Counted from the first letter of the stretch, positions 1 through 9,632 are shown. The stretch is DNA of 64,000 nt from Nannocystis pusilla (GCF_020073745.1 NZ_JAIRAU010000028.1:1-64000); one strand, 5' to 3'. The notes: generated by a model not told the origin, from the letters alone. Numbers and translations are program-made.

Positions 1-21
1 CCCGGCGTGGTAGCATCCGGC

Positions 22-444
22 ATGGCCAACCGAGAACTGCTGCTCCCCGTCATCGCGCTGGTGGGCTGGACCTTCGTGATGTGGACGTGGATGTACGCGA
101 CCCGCATCCCGGCGATCCAGCGCTCCCGCATGAAGCTCGACCCATACGCGCCGCGCGGCCAACAGATGTCCGAGCTCCCGCCCGAGGTGCGCTGGAAGGC
201 CGACAATTACAACCACCTGATGGAGCAGCCGACGCAGTTCTACGCGGTCGCGCTGGTGCTCGCGCTCGTCGCCGGCACGACCTCCGTCGACGTCAACCTC
301 GCGTGGACCTACGTGGTCCTGCGAGTGGTACACAGCCTCGTGCAGTCGCTCGTCAACATCATCGAGCTGCGCTTCGCCCTGTTCCTGCTGTCGTCGCTGG
401 TGCTGCTGGCGATGACCGTGCGCGCGGGCCTGCTGCTGTTGTGA
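22..444 (+). CDS. MAPEG family membrane protein
   Basis: This 140-residue protein is predicted to be an integral membrane member of the MAPEG superfamily (membrane-associated eicosanoid and glutathione metabolism proteins). About four hydrophobic segments are visible, at roughly residues 6-24, 75-92, 95-112 and 118-138. The family-type stretch NHLMEQPTQFYA lies near residue 70 in the cytosolic loop. I chose the ATG at 22 because the protein then begins directly with the first membrane segment; an in-frame GTG at 7 would add only five residues. Bacterial MAPEG proteins of this size are mostly uncharacterised, so no substrate is proposed. Confidence 0.85.
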   Translation: MANRELLLPVIALVGWTFVMWTWMYATRIPAIQRSRMKLDPYAPRGQQMSELPPEVRWKADNYNHLMEQPTQFYAVALVLALVAGTTSVDVNLAWTYVVLRVVHSLVQSLVNIIELRFALFLLSSLVLLAMTVRAGLLLL

Positions 445-635
445 TTCGCGCGGCGTGACAGCTCGCGCCTGACCTGCGGCCCGCGGGAATGTCCCTCACG
501 GCAGGCCCTCGCCGCAATCGACCTCCTCTGCGTGTCCCGGCCGACCGCGTGGAGCGCGGCTTGCGGACCACCCTTGCGCGTCGAGGCCCGCGCGGCGGGA
601 TCACCCGCCGTGACGGTACGTGACGTTCGCTGCGC

Positions 636-1022
636 TCAGCGCGGCTGCTGTCGCGACTCTTTGGCTTCCGCATCGGACCTCGCGGCCCCGGTCGTGTCGG
701 TGTCCGTCGTGCCGGTGCCCGTCGTCGGCGCGGTCGTCCCGGTCGGCTCCGTGCTCGTCGCTTCCGTCGATGCCTCCGTCGTCGTCGCCTCCGTCGTCGT
801 CGCCTCCGTCGCCGACCCGGTCGAGTCGGTCAGCGGGACGCCGTATTCAGGCTCCCCCGCGCAGCCGGCGACCGCGAACGCCGCGGCCAGCGCGACCAGC
901 GAGGTCGCTCGCTCGGCACGCGCCCGTGGGGCCCCGCAGTGTGGGCATGCTGGATCGGCGACGCGGACCAGCTCCTCGCACGCGGGGCAGCGGGACAGGG
1001 GGGTCTCGGGGATCAAGGCCAT
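636..1022 (-). CDS. Zinc-ribbon membrane protein with Thr-rich tail
   Basis: This 128-residue protein starts with a small zinc ribbon formed by CPAC (Cys12, Cys15) and CPHC (Cys26, Cys29). A single hydrophobic segment follows at about residues 39-56 and ends in VAGC. The rest is a low-complexity tail of Thr, Glu, Ser and Gly. A strong GAGGAAGG ribosome site lies just upstream of the ATG. The ribbon is probably cytoplasmic and the tail outside the membrane, but no function can be assigned. Its Thr-rich tail matches the linkers of the window's lipoproteins. Confidence 0.65.
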   Translation of the reverse strand: MALIPETPLSRCPACEELVRVADPACPHCGAPRARAERATSLVALAAAFAVAGCAGEPEYGVPLTDSTGSATEATTTEATTTEASTEATSTEPTGTTAPTTGTGTTDTDTTGAARSDAEAKESRQQPR

Positions 1023-1402
1023 GGGTGATCCTTCCTCGCCGGATCGGCGGTGTCAACACCGGGCCGGCGGCCGATCCTCGGAGGATCGCCGAGGACCCGG
1101 GCCCGTGGGCCGCGGCCGAGCTGTCCTTTCAGACATGCGATGGCTCCGTCATCCCGGCTCGCCGTCGATCGACATGTCCCGAGAGACAGACAACCAATAC
1201 ACGCACCCGTCGGCTCTACGTCCACGCGTGCGGGTCGCGGGCCCCACCGCGGGCGTGCACGGGCGAATCCCCGACCCCAAATCGCGCACCGCCGTGCCGG
1301 CCTCGTCATCGACCCGTGGGCGCATTGACGGGCGAGCGCGGCCGGGGCTACGGTGCTCGCGCGTCCTCGTTCGCGTGCGCGAAGCGGGCGCTCTGGAGGT
1401 CC
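1023..1402. other. Divergent intergenic region with 14-bp repeats
   Basis: This 380-base gap separates the leftward zinc-ribbon gene from the rightward DUF1592 gene, so it should hold both promoters. The only structure I recognise is the CATGTCC-type repeat at 1120-1196. No reading frame here has convincing composition. Confidence 0.5.
1120..1196. repeat. 14-bp CATGTCC repeat, locus A
   Basis: Two unit pairs are present. The cores at T1122 and T1136 are 14 bases apart and give a TGTC/GACA inverted pair around a 6-base loop. The cores at T1175 and 1189 are also 14 apart (CATGTCC followed by a CAGAC variant). This is one of the few arrays on the 5' side of both neighbours. Confidence 0.6.
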
Positions 1403-3151
1403 ATGACACGCGGCGCTCCGCAACGATTCGCTGTCCTGCTCGCGGCGCTGCTCGGCGCCTCGGCCTGTTCCCGGGGCGACAGCGCGAACGCCGACGGCAG
1501 CGCCGGCACCACCACCGAATCGGCCACCGGCGACGCCACCGGCGGCGGCGCGCCGACGACCGGCACGGGCAGCGACACCGGCGAACCCGAGGCTCCTGCG
1601 TCCGTCCCCGGGCCGATGCTGCGGCGCCTCACCGCCTCGGAATTCACGCACAGCATGCACGACCTCCTCGGGCCGGTGAAGCTCGGCGCGGTCGAGGCCG
1701 ACTCGCTGCAGGACGGGTTTTTCGCCGTCGGGGCGTCGCGCGTCGCCCTGTCGCCGGCCGGCGTGGCCCAATACGAGCAGGCGATCGGCGACGCGACCGC
1801 GGAGGCGTTCGCCGACCCCGCGCGCGTGGCCCAGATCCTCCACTGCGTGCCGGCGCAGGCGACCGACGTCACATGTATCCGCGACGCCCTGGCCACCTTC
1901 GGCCGGCGGGCCTGGCGGCGGCCGCTCACCGGCGTCGAGCTCGAGCGCCACGTCGGCATCGCCGGCGCCGTCGCCGACGAGACCGGCGACGTCGTCGTCG
2001 GCCTGCGCCACGCGGTGTGGGCGTTGCTGCAGGCCCCCTACTTCCTCTACCGCGTCGAGCTCGGCCTGCCCTCGCCGGAGGACGACGGCCGCCTCAAGTT
2101 CACCTCGTACGAGATGGCCTCGCGGCTGGCCTTCACGCTGTGGAACACCTTGCCCGACGAGGCGCTGCTCGACGCCGCCGAGGCCGACCTGCTGGCCGAC
2201 GGCCCCGGGGTCACCGAGCAGGCGCTGCGCATGCTCGCCGACCCGCGCGCGCGCCAGGGCGTGCACAACTTCGTCGCCGAGCTGTACGGATTGTGGGCGC
2301 TCGGCGAGAAGGTCAAGGACGACACGCTCTACCCGCAGTGGACCCCGACGCTCAAGGCGGTGATGCGCGACGAATTGCTCGCGCGCGTCGAGGACGTCGT
2401 GTTCGACCAGCCGGGCGACTTCTTCAGCCTGTACGACGGACAAAAAGTGTTCGTCAACAACGAGCTGGCGGCGATCTACGGCCTCGACCCGGTCGAGCCC
2501 GACGTCTTCCGCGCCGCCGTGCTCCCGGCCGACAGCCCGCGCCGCGGCCTCATCGGCAGCGCGCTGATGCTGGCGATGAACTCGTTGCCCGCCCGCACCT
2601 CGCCGACCGAGCGCGGGCAGTTCATCGCCGAGTCGCTGCTGTGCCGCACCGTCCCGCCGCCGCCGCCCAACGTCGACACCAACCTCGACGACGGCGTGAT
2701 GGAGAACGACGGCCCGCAGACGATGCGCGAGAAGCTCGAGCCGCACCGCGCCGACCCGGCCTGCGCCGGCTGTCACGACATCACGGATCCGCTGGGCCTC
2801 GCGCTCGAGCACTTCGACACCATCGGCCGCTTCCGCGCGACCGACCAGGGTCTGACGATCGACGCCGGCGGCGACCTCGACGGCCAGCCGTTCAGCGACG
2901 CCGGCGAGCTGGCGCTGCTGCTGCGCCAGCACCCGGTCGTCGGCGCCTGCCTGGTGCGCAAGCTCTACACCTACGCCGGCGGCCGCCTGCCGCTGTCGCG
3001 CGAGGCCGACACCCTGGCCGAGATCGAGGACGAGCTCGCGCTGTCGGGCAACCGCTTCGACAGGCTGCTGATCAGCCTCGTCACCCACGACGACTTCCGC
3101 TTCGCCCACCCCGCGGGCACCGTCGTCGCCAGCGAAGGAGACAAGCCGTGA
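1403..3151 (+). CDS. DUF1592-type c-heme-like lipoprotein
   Basis: This 582-residue secreted protein has a lipoprotein signal (lipobox LGASAC, Cys22) and a Thr/Gly linker to about residue 70. It then shows the DUF1587-DUF1595-DUF1592-DUF1588-DUF1585 series typical of planctomycetes and myxobacteria. Signs are LRRLTASEFTHSMHDLLG near the start of the domains and a CAGCH heme-binding-type motif followed by DPLGLALEHFD. GGAGG lies a few bases before the ATG at 1403. The last codon overlaps the start of the DUF1552 gene (GTGA), so the two are translationally coupled. The pair is thought to act in the cell envelope, but its reaction is unknown. Confidence 0.9.
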   Translation: MTRGAPQRFAVLLAALLGASACSRGDSANADGSAGTTTESATGDATGGGAPTTGTGSDTGEPEAPASVPGPMLRRLTASEFTHSMHDLLGPVKLGAVEADSLQDGFFAVGASRVALSPAGVAQYEQAIGDATAEAFADPARVAQILHCVPAQATDVTCIRDALATFGRRAWRRPLTGVELERHVGIAGAVADETGDVVVGLRHAVWALLQAPYFLYRVELGLPSPEDDGRLKFTSYEMASRLAFTLWNTLPDEALLDAAEADLLADGPGVTEQALRMLADPRARQGVHNFVAELYGLWALGEKVKDDTLYPQWTPTLKAVMRDELLARVEDVVFDQPGDFFSLYDGQKVFVNNELAAIYGLDPVEPDVFRAAVLPADSPRRGLIGSALMLAMNSLPARTSPTERGQFIAESLLCRTVPPPPPNVDTNLDDGVMENDGPQTMREKLEPHRADPACAGCHDITDPLGLALEHFDTIGRFRATDQGLTIDAGGDLDGQPFSDAGELALLLRQHPVVGACLVRKLYTYAGGRLPLSREADTLAEIEDELALSGNRFDRLLISLVTHDDFRFAHPAGTVVASEGDKP

Positions 3152-4491
3152 GCCGACCGATCCCGCGCCGCACCGTCCTCCGCGGCATGCTCGCCGGCGT
3201 CGCCGTGGCCCTGCCGCTGCCGCGCCTGGCCGGCATGCTCGACGGCAACGGCACCGCGTACGCCGACGGCACCCCGCTCCTGCCGCGCTACCTGACGTGG
3301 TTCTTCGGCAACGGCATCGACCCCGCGCAGTGGGTGCCGGCGGCCGTCGGTCAGGGCGCCGCGTGGAGCGTCAGCCCCTCGCTCGTGCCGCTGGCCGACT
3401 ACAAGGCGTGGCTGTCGGTCCTGTCGGGCTACGAGGTCAAGATCCCCGCGCTCTACGCCCACAAGTCCGCGCCCGCCGCCGTGCTCACCGGGGCGCAGGC
3501 GGCCATGAACGGCGACGTCACCGCGCCCTCGATCGACCAGAAGATCGCCGACCTCGTCAACAAGGACACCGCCTTCCCCAGCGGGATCCACGTCGGCATC
3601 AGCAACGTCACCGGCGCCGGCGCGCTCGACTTCAACATCTCGTTCAGCGGCCCCAACGCGCCCAACCCGCCCAACTACAGCCCCGCCGCGCTGTTCGCCA
3701 CCCTGCTCGGCCTCTCGGGCGCGCAGGAGCCCGACCCCGCGCTGTTCCGCCGCAAGAACATCCTCGACGCCGTCGCCGAGGAGGCCAAGGCGCTGCAGGG
3801 CCGGCTCGGCGCCGAGGACCGCATGCGCCTCGATCGCCACCTCGAGGGCATCGGCGAGCTGCAGACCCAGATCGACGCCACCATCGCGTCGGCCGACTGC
3901 GGCGTCCCGATCGATCCCGACGTCGCCTACCCCGACCGCGGCGAGGACGGCTCGATCTCGATCGCCCGCTGCCAGGCCTTCGCCGACCTGCTCGCCTTCG
4001 CCTTCTCGTGCGAGCTCACCCGCGTCGCCTCGTTCGTGTTCTCGTGCGCCGCCTGCCACGCGCCCTACACCGAGGCCGGCCTCGGCACCGTCACCTTCCA
4101 CGAGGACTTCGGCCACCGCCTCAGCCCGATGGGCATCGACTACGCGACGAATGGCTTCCACACCGGCGTCGCCTACGCGATGACCGGCCTCGCCGAGCTG
4201 CTGAAGCGCTTCCGCGACACGCCCGACGGCGCCGGCAACCTGCTCGACAACGCCGTCATCTACACCACCTCCTGCGTCGCCCAGCCGTGGGACCACCGCA
4301 TGGACGACTTCCCCCTGCTGGTGATTGGCAAGGGCGGCGGCCTGCTGCGCGGCGACCTGCACCACCGCGCCGCCGGCGACAACGCCAGCAAGGTGCCGTT
4401 CTCCCTGCTCAAGCTGTTCGGCAGCCAGGAGCCGTCGTTCGGGGTCACCGAGGGCCTCGTCAGCGACACGATCCCCGAGCTGCTGGCCTGA
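3148..4491 (+). CDS. DUF1552 family Tat-exported protein
   Basis: This 447-residue protein starts at a GTG overlapping the previous stop. Its N-terminus carries a twin-arginine signal, RRTVLRGMLAG, followed by an Ala/Leu-rich stretch, so it is probably exported folded. The body fits DUF1552, with family-type segments YLTWFFGNGIDP near residue 50 and HEDFGHRLS in the C-terminal third. DUF1552 proteins are regularly encoded next to DUF1592 proteins, as here, and resemble the alkaline-phosphatase-like DUF1501 group; no activity is established. A 14-bp repeat array begins about 12 bases after its stop. Confidence 0.9.
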   Translation: MSRPIPRRTVLRGMLAGVAVALPLPRLAGMLDGNGTAYADGTPLLPRYLTWFFGNGIDPAQWVPAAVGQGAAWSVSPSLVPLADYKAWLSVLSGYEVKIPALYAHKSAPAAVLTGAQAAMNGDVTAPSIDQKIADLVNKDTAFPSGIHVGISNVTGAGALDFNISFSGPNAPNPPNYSPAALFATLLGLSGAQEPDPALFRRKNILDAVAEEAKALQGRLGAEDRMRLDRHLEGIGELQTQIDATIASADCGVPIDPDVAYPDRGEDGSISIARCQAFADLLAFAFSCELTRVASFVFSCAACHAPYTEAGLGTVTFHEDFGHRLSPMGIDYATNGFHTGVAYAMTGLAELLKRFRDTPDGAGNLLDNAVIYTTSCVAQPWDHRMDDFPLLVIGKGGGLLRGDLHHRAAGDNASKVPFSLLKLFGSQEPSFGVTEGLVSDTIPELLA

Positions 4492-4502
4492 GCCTTTCTC
4501 CG

Positions 4503-4556
4503 GATTGTCCTTCGGACATGTCATCAAAGACATGTCCCATAAGACATTTCATCAAC
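4503..4556. repeat. 14-bp CATGTCC repeat, locus B
   Basis: Four phased units have core T positions at 4506, 4519, 4533 and 4547 (spacings 13, 14, 14). The first two pair as TGTCC-ttc-GGACA, a clean 5-bp hairpin. The array lies directly 3' of the DUF1552 gene. Confidence 0.75.
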
Positions 4557-4625
4557 CGACGAGCGTGACCCGTCCGCCGCCCCGAGCGTGCGTCCGCCTT
4601 TTCACCGTCGCCCGCGTCGGGCACG

Positions 4626-6182
4626 ATGAGCGCGATGGCGACGCCCGACGCGCGGTGGATCGGCAACCTGCTCCTCGTGGCGCTGGCGGCCTGTCCCGCG
4701 CCTGCCGGCGACGACGGCCACTCGCCGACCACGGGCGGCGTGAGCACCACGCCCGCGACCACGACCACGACCACCGGCAGCGAGCCCGAGCCCACCACCG
4801 CGAGTCTTACGAGCTCGACGACGTCGACCGCGACCACCGCGGTGCTCACGACCACGAGCACCACGAGCACCGGCGACACGACCGGCCCCGGCGACGGCCT
4901 CGTGGCCCTGCACATCGAGCCGCCGCAGCTCCACGTCCTCGTCACCAGCGGCTGGTCGTTCCCGGCCCAGTTCACGGCCACCGGGGAGGACGCCCACGGC
5001 GTGACGAACGCGGTCGAGGCCGAGTGGAGCCTCGACGATCCGGCCCTCGGCACGATCACGCGCCACGGCGGCACCTTCCAGGCCAGCAACAGCGCGGCGG
5101 GCGTCGCCACGATCACCGCCGGCGCGGCGGACCTGCAGGCCAGCGTCGAGGTCACGATCGAGATCGCCGACGATCATCCCGTCTGTCCCCCGCGTCCGCC
5201 GCTCGTCGCCGGCGAGCCGGCGCCGGGCGCGTTCGTCAAGGTCGTCGCGCCCGAGTACGAGGGCACCGGCGTCTATCACGGCCTCTACTTGCCGCCCGAC
5301 TGGCAGCCCGGCCGGCGTTATCCGATGGTCGTCGAATCGCCGTGCAACAAGTACGGCGAATTCACCGGCGAGGTCGACGACGCCACTCTCGGCTATTACC
5401 TCGCCGGCTGTCGTCACCACGTCTGGTTGGTCCTGCCGTACCTCGAGAACGGCGCCAACCTCGACTACGGCTGGGGTGACGTGCCGGCGACGATCGCCTA
5501 CTGGCAGACCAACCTCGCGCGGACGATCGAGACCTGGGGCATCGACCCCGGCGCGGTGGTCGTCAGCGGCTTCTCGCGCGGGGCGATCGGCGCCAGCTTC
5601 GTCGGCCTCCACGACGACGCGATCGCCGACGCCTGGCTCGGCTTCTTCATGCACAGCCACGCCGACGTGCTCACGAACCTCACTCCCGATCAGGGCGCCG
5701 GCGCGGCCACGCGGATGGGCCGCGTGCGCGGGCGGGCTGCCCTGTTGTCGTGGGGCGCGGCCGGCGACGGCGGCGCAGCCAACAGCCTCGAGGGCGTCGA
5801 GCTGCTCACCTCGTTCGGCCATCCTCCCGCCACCCTCGCGGTCCCCGGCGTCGGCCACACCGACGCCTGGCTGGCCGACGACGCGGCCTCGCGCCAGGTG
5901 GCCCAGCAGTGGCTGTTCTCGACCGTGGCCGCCCGCCCGGGCACCCACGCGATCCGCGGCCGCGTGGTCGACGGCGAGGGCCACGGCGTCGCCGACGCGC
6001 GGCTCGCCGCCGGCGCGCACGTCACCCGCACCGACGCCCACGGCTACTACGCGCTCCTCGGCCTGGTCCCCGGGGTGCGCGAGGTGGCCTGCACGCACGC
6101 GATCCTCACCTGCTCGAACGACCAGATGGTCGACCTCACCGCCGCCGACGCGCAGGGCGTCGACTTCGTCGCCTCGCCATGA
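4626..6182 (+). CDS. Secreted alpha/beta-hydrolase lipoprotein
   Basis: This 518-residue protein has a short lipoprotein signal ending LAAC (Cys23) and a Thr/Ser linker to about residue 90. A beta-sandwich region resembling bacterial Ig-like domains follows (about 95-185), then an alpha/beta-hydrolase of the esterase/PHB-depolymerase type. The nucleophile elbow is GFSRG with Ser317; a likely catalytic His is in GVGHTDAW near residue 415. The last 80 residues look like a carboxypeptidase-regulatory-like beta-sandwich (IRGRVVDGEGHGV...). It is probably an outer-surface esterase; the substrate is unknown. A second in-frame ATG three codons downstream is an alternative start. Confidence 0.75.
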   Translation: MSAMATPDARWIGNLLLVALAACPAPAGDDGHSPTTGGVSTTPATTTTTTGSEPEPTTASLTSSTTSTATTAVLTTTSTTSTGDTTGPGDGLVALHIEPPQLHVLVTSGWSFPAQFTATGEDAHGVTNAVEAEWSLDDPALGTITRHGGTFQASNSAAGVATITAGAADLQASVEVTIEIADDHPVCPPRPPLVAGEPAPGAFVKVVAPEYEGTGVYHGLYLPPDWQPGRRYPMVVESPCNKYGEFTGEVDDATLGYYLAGCRHHVWLVLPYLENGANLDYGWGDVPATIAYWQTNLARTIETWGIDPGAVVVSGFSRGAIGASFVGLHDDAIADAWLGFFMHSHADVLTNLTPDQGAGAATRMGRVRGRAALLSWGAAGDGGAANSLEGVELLTSFGHPPATLAVPGVGHTDAWLADDAASRQVAQQWLFSTVAARPGTHAIRGRVVDGEGHGVADARLAAGAHVTRTDAHGYYALLGLVPGVREVACTHAILTCSNDQMVDLTAADAQGVDFVASP

Positions 6183-6220
6183 CCCGGCGAGGCGTCGGGT
6201 CGCCCCCTCCGCAGTCCCCG

Positions 6221-6243
6221 GATGTCCTTTAAAACATGTTCGC
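6221..6243. repeat. 14-bp CATGTCC repeat, locus C
   Basis: Two cores, ATGTCC with T6223 and CATGTT with T6237, are exactly 14 bases apart. They lie 38 bases 3' of the esterase gene and 30 bases before the next start. Confidence 0.6.
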
Positions 6244-6272
6244 GTGGGCGGGCGGGCGGTTATCCTGCGCGC

Positions 6273-8126
6273 GTGGACATCACGCGGAGCACCCTCGAGC
6301 AGATCGTCGGCGACTTGAAAGGGCGGGAGGCGTTCCGCCTGCGCGGGCGCAACCTCAACGGGCCGTACGACCAGTTCGACGTGTTCCCCGCGCTCGCCGA
6401 CGCCGAGGTCGCCGAGTTCTCGCCGACCGACGAGGGCGAGGCGCCGGCGTTCCTGCTGTGGAGCCGCAAGGCCGACAAGGCGTTCGCCGGCGACGGGGCG
6501 CTGACGCGGCCGTTGACGGCGTGGTGGGGCGGCGACCGCAACGCGCTGCAGATGGCGTTCGCGCGCCGCGGCCTGACGGTCCGGCTCACCCGCGACGAGG
6601 CGGCGCGCGAGCGCTACGCCGAGAGCGGGACGCTCGTGCTGAGCCCGCGCTCGGCGGCCCAGACGTGCGACCTGCGGCGCCTGCTGGCGGCCTTCGACGC
6701 GCTCGCGGAGCGCGGCGTGCTCGCCCTGGCCTGCGCCGGCTCGACCCAGAGCGCCGGCTGGGAGCAGATCACCGAGACGCAGCGCGACCCGGAGCAGACC
6801 GCCGTGTTCTGGCACGACCAGTCGCACGACGCGTTCGACGATCTCGGCCAGCTGGCGCACGCGCTGTCGCTGTACTGGCGCGGCGACGCCGGGCTGGTGT
6901 GCGACGAACTCGAGCGGGCCGGCTTCGCGGTGGTCCGCCCGCGCTCGGAGGACGTGGCGATCGAGGTGTCGCCCTCGCGTGGCCCGGCGCCCGACATCGA
7001 GGCGTTCGCGGCGGCGCACGAGGCCAACGTCGTCGCCGCCCCGCGCAAGCCTCGCAAGCCGCGCGCGCCCGCCGGGCCGTACACCGAGCTGCACCGCTTC
7101 CGCGCGCCGAATCGCGGCTTGCGGGTGCATCGCCTCGCGTTCGACCCGACCGGCCCCGCGCTGGCCGTGACGCAGGAGCCCGACCTGCGCGGCGGCCCCG
7201 AACACGCGCTGTATCGCGTCGAGTCGGCGACCGGCGCGGTGACGCGGGTCTTCACCGGCCACGGCGCCAGCGGCAGCTGCGGCGGCTGCGAGTTCCTGCC
7301 CGACGGCCGCCTGGTGTATTCGCTCTACGACTTCGACCCCGCGAAGTCGCTGATGACGGCTGGGGGGATCGTCCGCCTGCTGGTGTGGGAGCCCGAGGGC
7401 GACGTCGTGCGCGAGCTGGCGGTGCACCCGATCGAGCACATCTCCAATTATTCGCTGTCGACCCTCGACGCGGCCGGCGAGCGCGTCGCGGTGGTCACCG
7501 CCACCGGAGTGTCGCTCCTCGCGGTCGGGCCGGCCGGCGCGACGAGCTGGCAGGAGCAGGCGCGCGTCGGCGGCCCGGCCGTCAATGCCTACCCGCTGGC
7601 GGCGCTGTCGCGCGACGGTCGCCACGTCGCGTGGACGGCCACCATCGGCAACGACGTCCGCTGCGTCGACACCGGCAAGGGCACCACGCTCTGGCGCGAG
7701 GACCTCTTCCCCGACCACAGCGGCGGCCACGGCGTCCGCCGGCTCGGCTTCGACCCGCGCGGCGAGCACTTGGTCGCGCTGTGCCAGCGCAGCCTCTACG
7801 GGCCCGAGCGTGACGGCAAGATCGAGGTCCGGCAGGACCGCCGCCTGCAGTTCCTCGCGCTCGCCGACGGGAAGCGGACCCTGAGCGCGCTCGAGGACGC
7901 GACCGTCGGCCTCACGGCGATAGCCTGGCACCCCGACGGCCGGCGACTCGCCATCGGCAACGAGAGCGGCGAGCTCGAGCTGCGCGACTACCCGGGCGGC
8001 GAGCTGCTGGCGACGCACAAGGTGTTCGCCAAGGGCGGCCTGACCGCGATCGCGTTCGATCGCAGCGGCGCGCACGCGGCGGTCGGCAGCGAGAAAGGCG
8101 AGATCGCCGTGCTCGCGCTGCGTTGA
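6273..8126 (+). CDS. WD40-type propeller protein with novel N-terminal domain
   Basis: This protein is about 617 residues long and starts at a GTG that gives MDITRSTLEQIVGDLKG. It has no signal peptide and is probably cytoplasmic. Residues 1 to about 240 form an alpha/beta region I do not recognise; its second part (AVFWHDQSHDAF...) has only a loose look of DUF6891. A basic Pro-rich linker (RKPRKPRAPAG) follows. The C-terminal 350 residues are beta-propeller repeats with FDPTGPALAV, WHPDGRRLAIG and FDRSGAHAAVGS blade signatures. Such propellers usually serve as interaction platforms; no partner is evident. Confidence 0.8.
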   Translation: MDITRSTLEQIVGDLKGREAFRLRGRNLNGPYDQFDVFPALADAEVAEFSPTDEGEAPAFLLWSRKADKAFAGDGALTRPLTAWWGGDRNALQMAFARRGLTVRLTRDEAARERYAESGTLVLSPRSAAQTCDLRRLLAAFDALAERGVLALACAGSTQSAGWEQITETQRDPEQTAVFWHDQSHDAFDDLGQLAHALSLYWRGDAGLVCDELERAGFAVVRPRSEDVAIEVSPSRGPAPDIEAFAAAHEANVVAAPRKPRKPRAPAGPYTELHRFRAPNRGLRVHRLAFDPTGPALAVTQEPDLRGGPEHALYRVESATGAVTRVFTGHGASGSCGGCEFLPDGRLVYSLYDFDPAKSLMTAGGIVRLLVWEPEGDVVRELAVHPIEHISNYSLSTLDAAGERVAVVTATGVSLLAVGPAGATSWQEQARVGGPAVNAYPLAALSRDGRHVAWTATIGNDVRCVDTGKGTTLWREDLFPDHSGGHGVRRLGFDPRGEHLVALCQRSLYGPERDGKIEVRQDRRLQFLALADGKRTLSALEDATVGLTAIAWHPDGRRLAIGNESGELELRDYPGGELLATHKVFAKGGLTAIAFDRSGAHAAVGSEKGEIAVLALR

Positions 8127-8399
8127 TCGGCGAAGCTCCCGAATCCTCCGACGATCGCGCGCCGGTGCAGACGAGAGCGAAGCGAGGTTCGCAGGTCTGC
8201 AGCGCCCATCGCCGGCGCCGACCGCGAATCGAGATCGGCCTCGGGTCTCACGATTGAGCGCGACGTGAACTCGACAGCGCTCGAGCGCATCGGCCCGCGA
8301 CGCGCGGGCGCGCAGCGAGTCCCGCTCGGGATCGCGCGCTCGCCTGCACGCGTCGAGCTACCTGCGAGGACAGCGCTCGGCTATGGTCGCGCGCCCATC

Positions 8400-9368
8400 A
8401 TGGAAGACCCGACCCTCGCCGACCTGCGCGCCGAGAACCAGCGACTCCGCGACGACATCGCCCGCCTCGAGCGCGAGGCCACGGAGGCGCAGCGAACGGT
8501 CGAGGACCGGCTCAAGCTGGCGACGGCGCTCGAGACCATCTACCGGGCCGTGCCGGACCTGTTCTTCCAGCTCCGCCTGGACGGCACGATCACGAATTAC
8601 ATCGCCAGCCCGACCAGCTCGCTCTACGTCCCGTCCGAGGTGTTCCTCGGCAAGCGCATGCAGGACGTCCTGCCGCCCGACGTCGCCGCGCTCACCGTCC
8701 AGGCGCTGGCGGAGACGGCGGGGCCGGCGGGCAAGGCCCGCATGGAGTACTCGCTCGACCTCGGCAGCAGCATCGAATGGTACGAGGCGCGGCTGATCCG
8801 CACCGGCGACGACGAGCTGATCATCGTCGTCCGCAACATGACCGAGCAGCACGACCACCGCGAGGCGGTGATGCGCCTCAACCACGAGCTCGAGGCGCGG
8901 GTGCACGAGCGGACCGTCGCGCTCGAGCTCGCCGCGGCCGAGACCGCCGCGCTGCAGCAGCAGGTCATCGACGCCCAGAGCGCGACGCTGCAGGCGCTGT
9001 CGACCCCGCTGGTGCCGATCGCCCGCCACGTGGTCGCCGTCCCGCTGATCGGCGACGTCGACGCCGACCGGGCCGGCCGCATGCTCGAGGCGATCCTCGC
9101 CGGCGTGCAGGAGCGGCGGGCCGCGTTCGTGCTGCTCGACGTCACCGGCGTGCCGCGGGTCGACACCGTCGCCGCGCGGGCCCTGGGGGACGTCGCCCGC
9201 GCCGTCAAGCTGCTCGGCGCGGAGCTGGTGCTCACCGGCATCGGCCCCGACGTCGCCCGCACGATCGTCGACCTCGGGGCCGACTTCGGCGGCGCGCGCA
9301 CGCTGCCGAGCCTCGAGCACGGCATCGCCTACGCGATGCAGTCGGCCTCGAAGACCCGCCGCGCCTGA
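8400..9368 (+). CDS. PAS-STAS regulator (RsbR-like)
   Basis: This 322-residue cytoplasmic protein has an N-terminal coiled coil (about 5-45), one PAS-type sensor domain (about 45-155), a second coiled coil, and a C-terminal STAS domain. The linker LSTPLVPIARHVVAVPLIG is characteristic of stressosome RsbR proteins. The STAS core has DVTGVPRVDT, retaining the Thr that is phosphorylated by RsbT-type kinases in Bacillus. No RsbS/RsbT homologue is adjacent. A paralogue with two PAS domains is at 27747-29000. The signal it senses cannot be read from the sequence. Confidence 0.88.
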   Translation: MEDPTLADLRAENQRLRDDIARLEREATEAQRTVEDRLKLATALETIYRAVPDLFFQLRLDGTITNYIASPTSSLYVPSEVFLGKRMQDVLPPDVAALTVQALAETAGPAGKARMEYSLDLGSSIEWYEARLIRTGDDELIIVVRNMTEQHDHREAVMRLNHELEARVHERTVALELAAAETAALQQQVIDAQSATLQALSTPLVPIARHVVAVPLIGDVDADRAGRMLEAILAGVQERRAAFVLLDVTGVPRVDTVAARALGDVARAVKLLGAELVLTGIGPDVARTIVDLGADFGGARTLPSLEHGIAYAMQSASKTRRA

Positions 9369-9632
9369 CGTCGCCCGCATGCTCGCGTGCGCTGCGACGT
9401 GGGCGCGGCCGCGTGAATTCGTCGGCGCGAATGCTCACACCGCGCTCGCGCTCCACGTGCATCGCTGCGCGGCTCAGGGAGACGAATGTGGCGACCACGA
9501 CGGTGACCGTGCAATGGGAGGCCGGCACCGCGACGACCGCGGGCAGCGTGCTCGTGCTCGCGGTCAGCACCCAGACCACGCACGACAGCTCTGGCTGCCG
9601 CCAAGCGCTGCCTGTGGCGAAGGGAGCCGGCG

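Noticed and set aside
1013-3109. Very long open frame on the minus strand opposite the DUF1592 gene
   Set aside because: It is a GC-bias shadow: low-complexity composition, no domain, while the plus strand encodes a clear family.
4602-8075. Over 1,100-codon open frame on the minus strand
   Set aside because: Composition is typical of an antisense frame of GC-rich genes, and two well-supported plus-strand genes occupy the region.
9369-9632. Short minus-strand frame with a hydrophobic stretch, possibly a small membrane protein
   Set aside because: It overlaps the end of the STAS gene, lacks a ribosome site and has no consistent codon bias.
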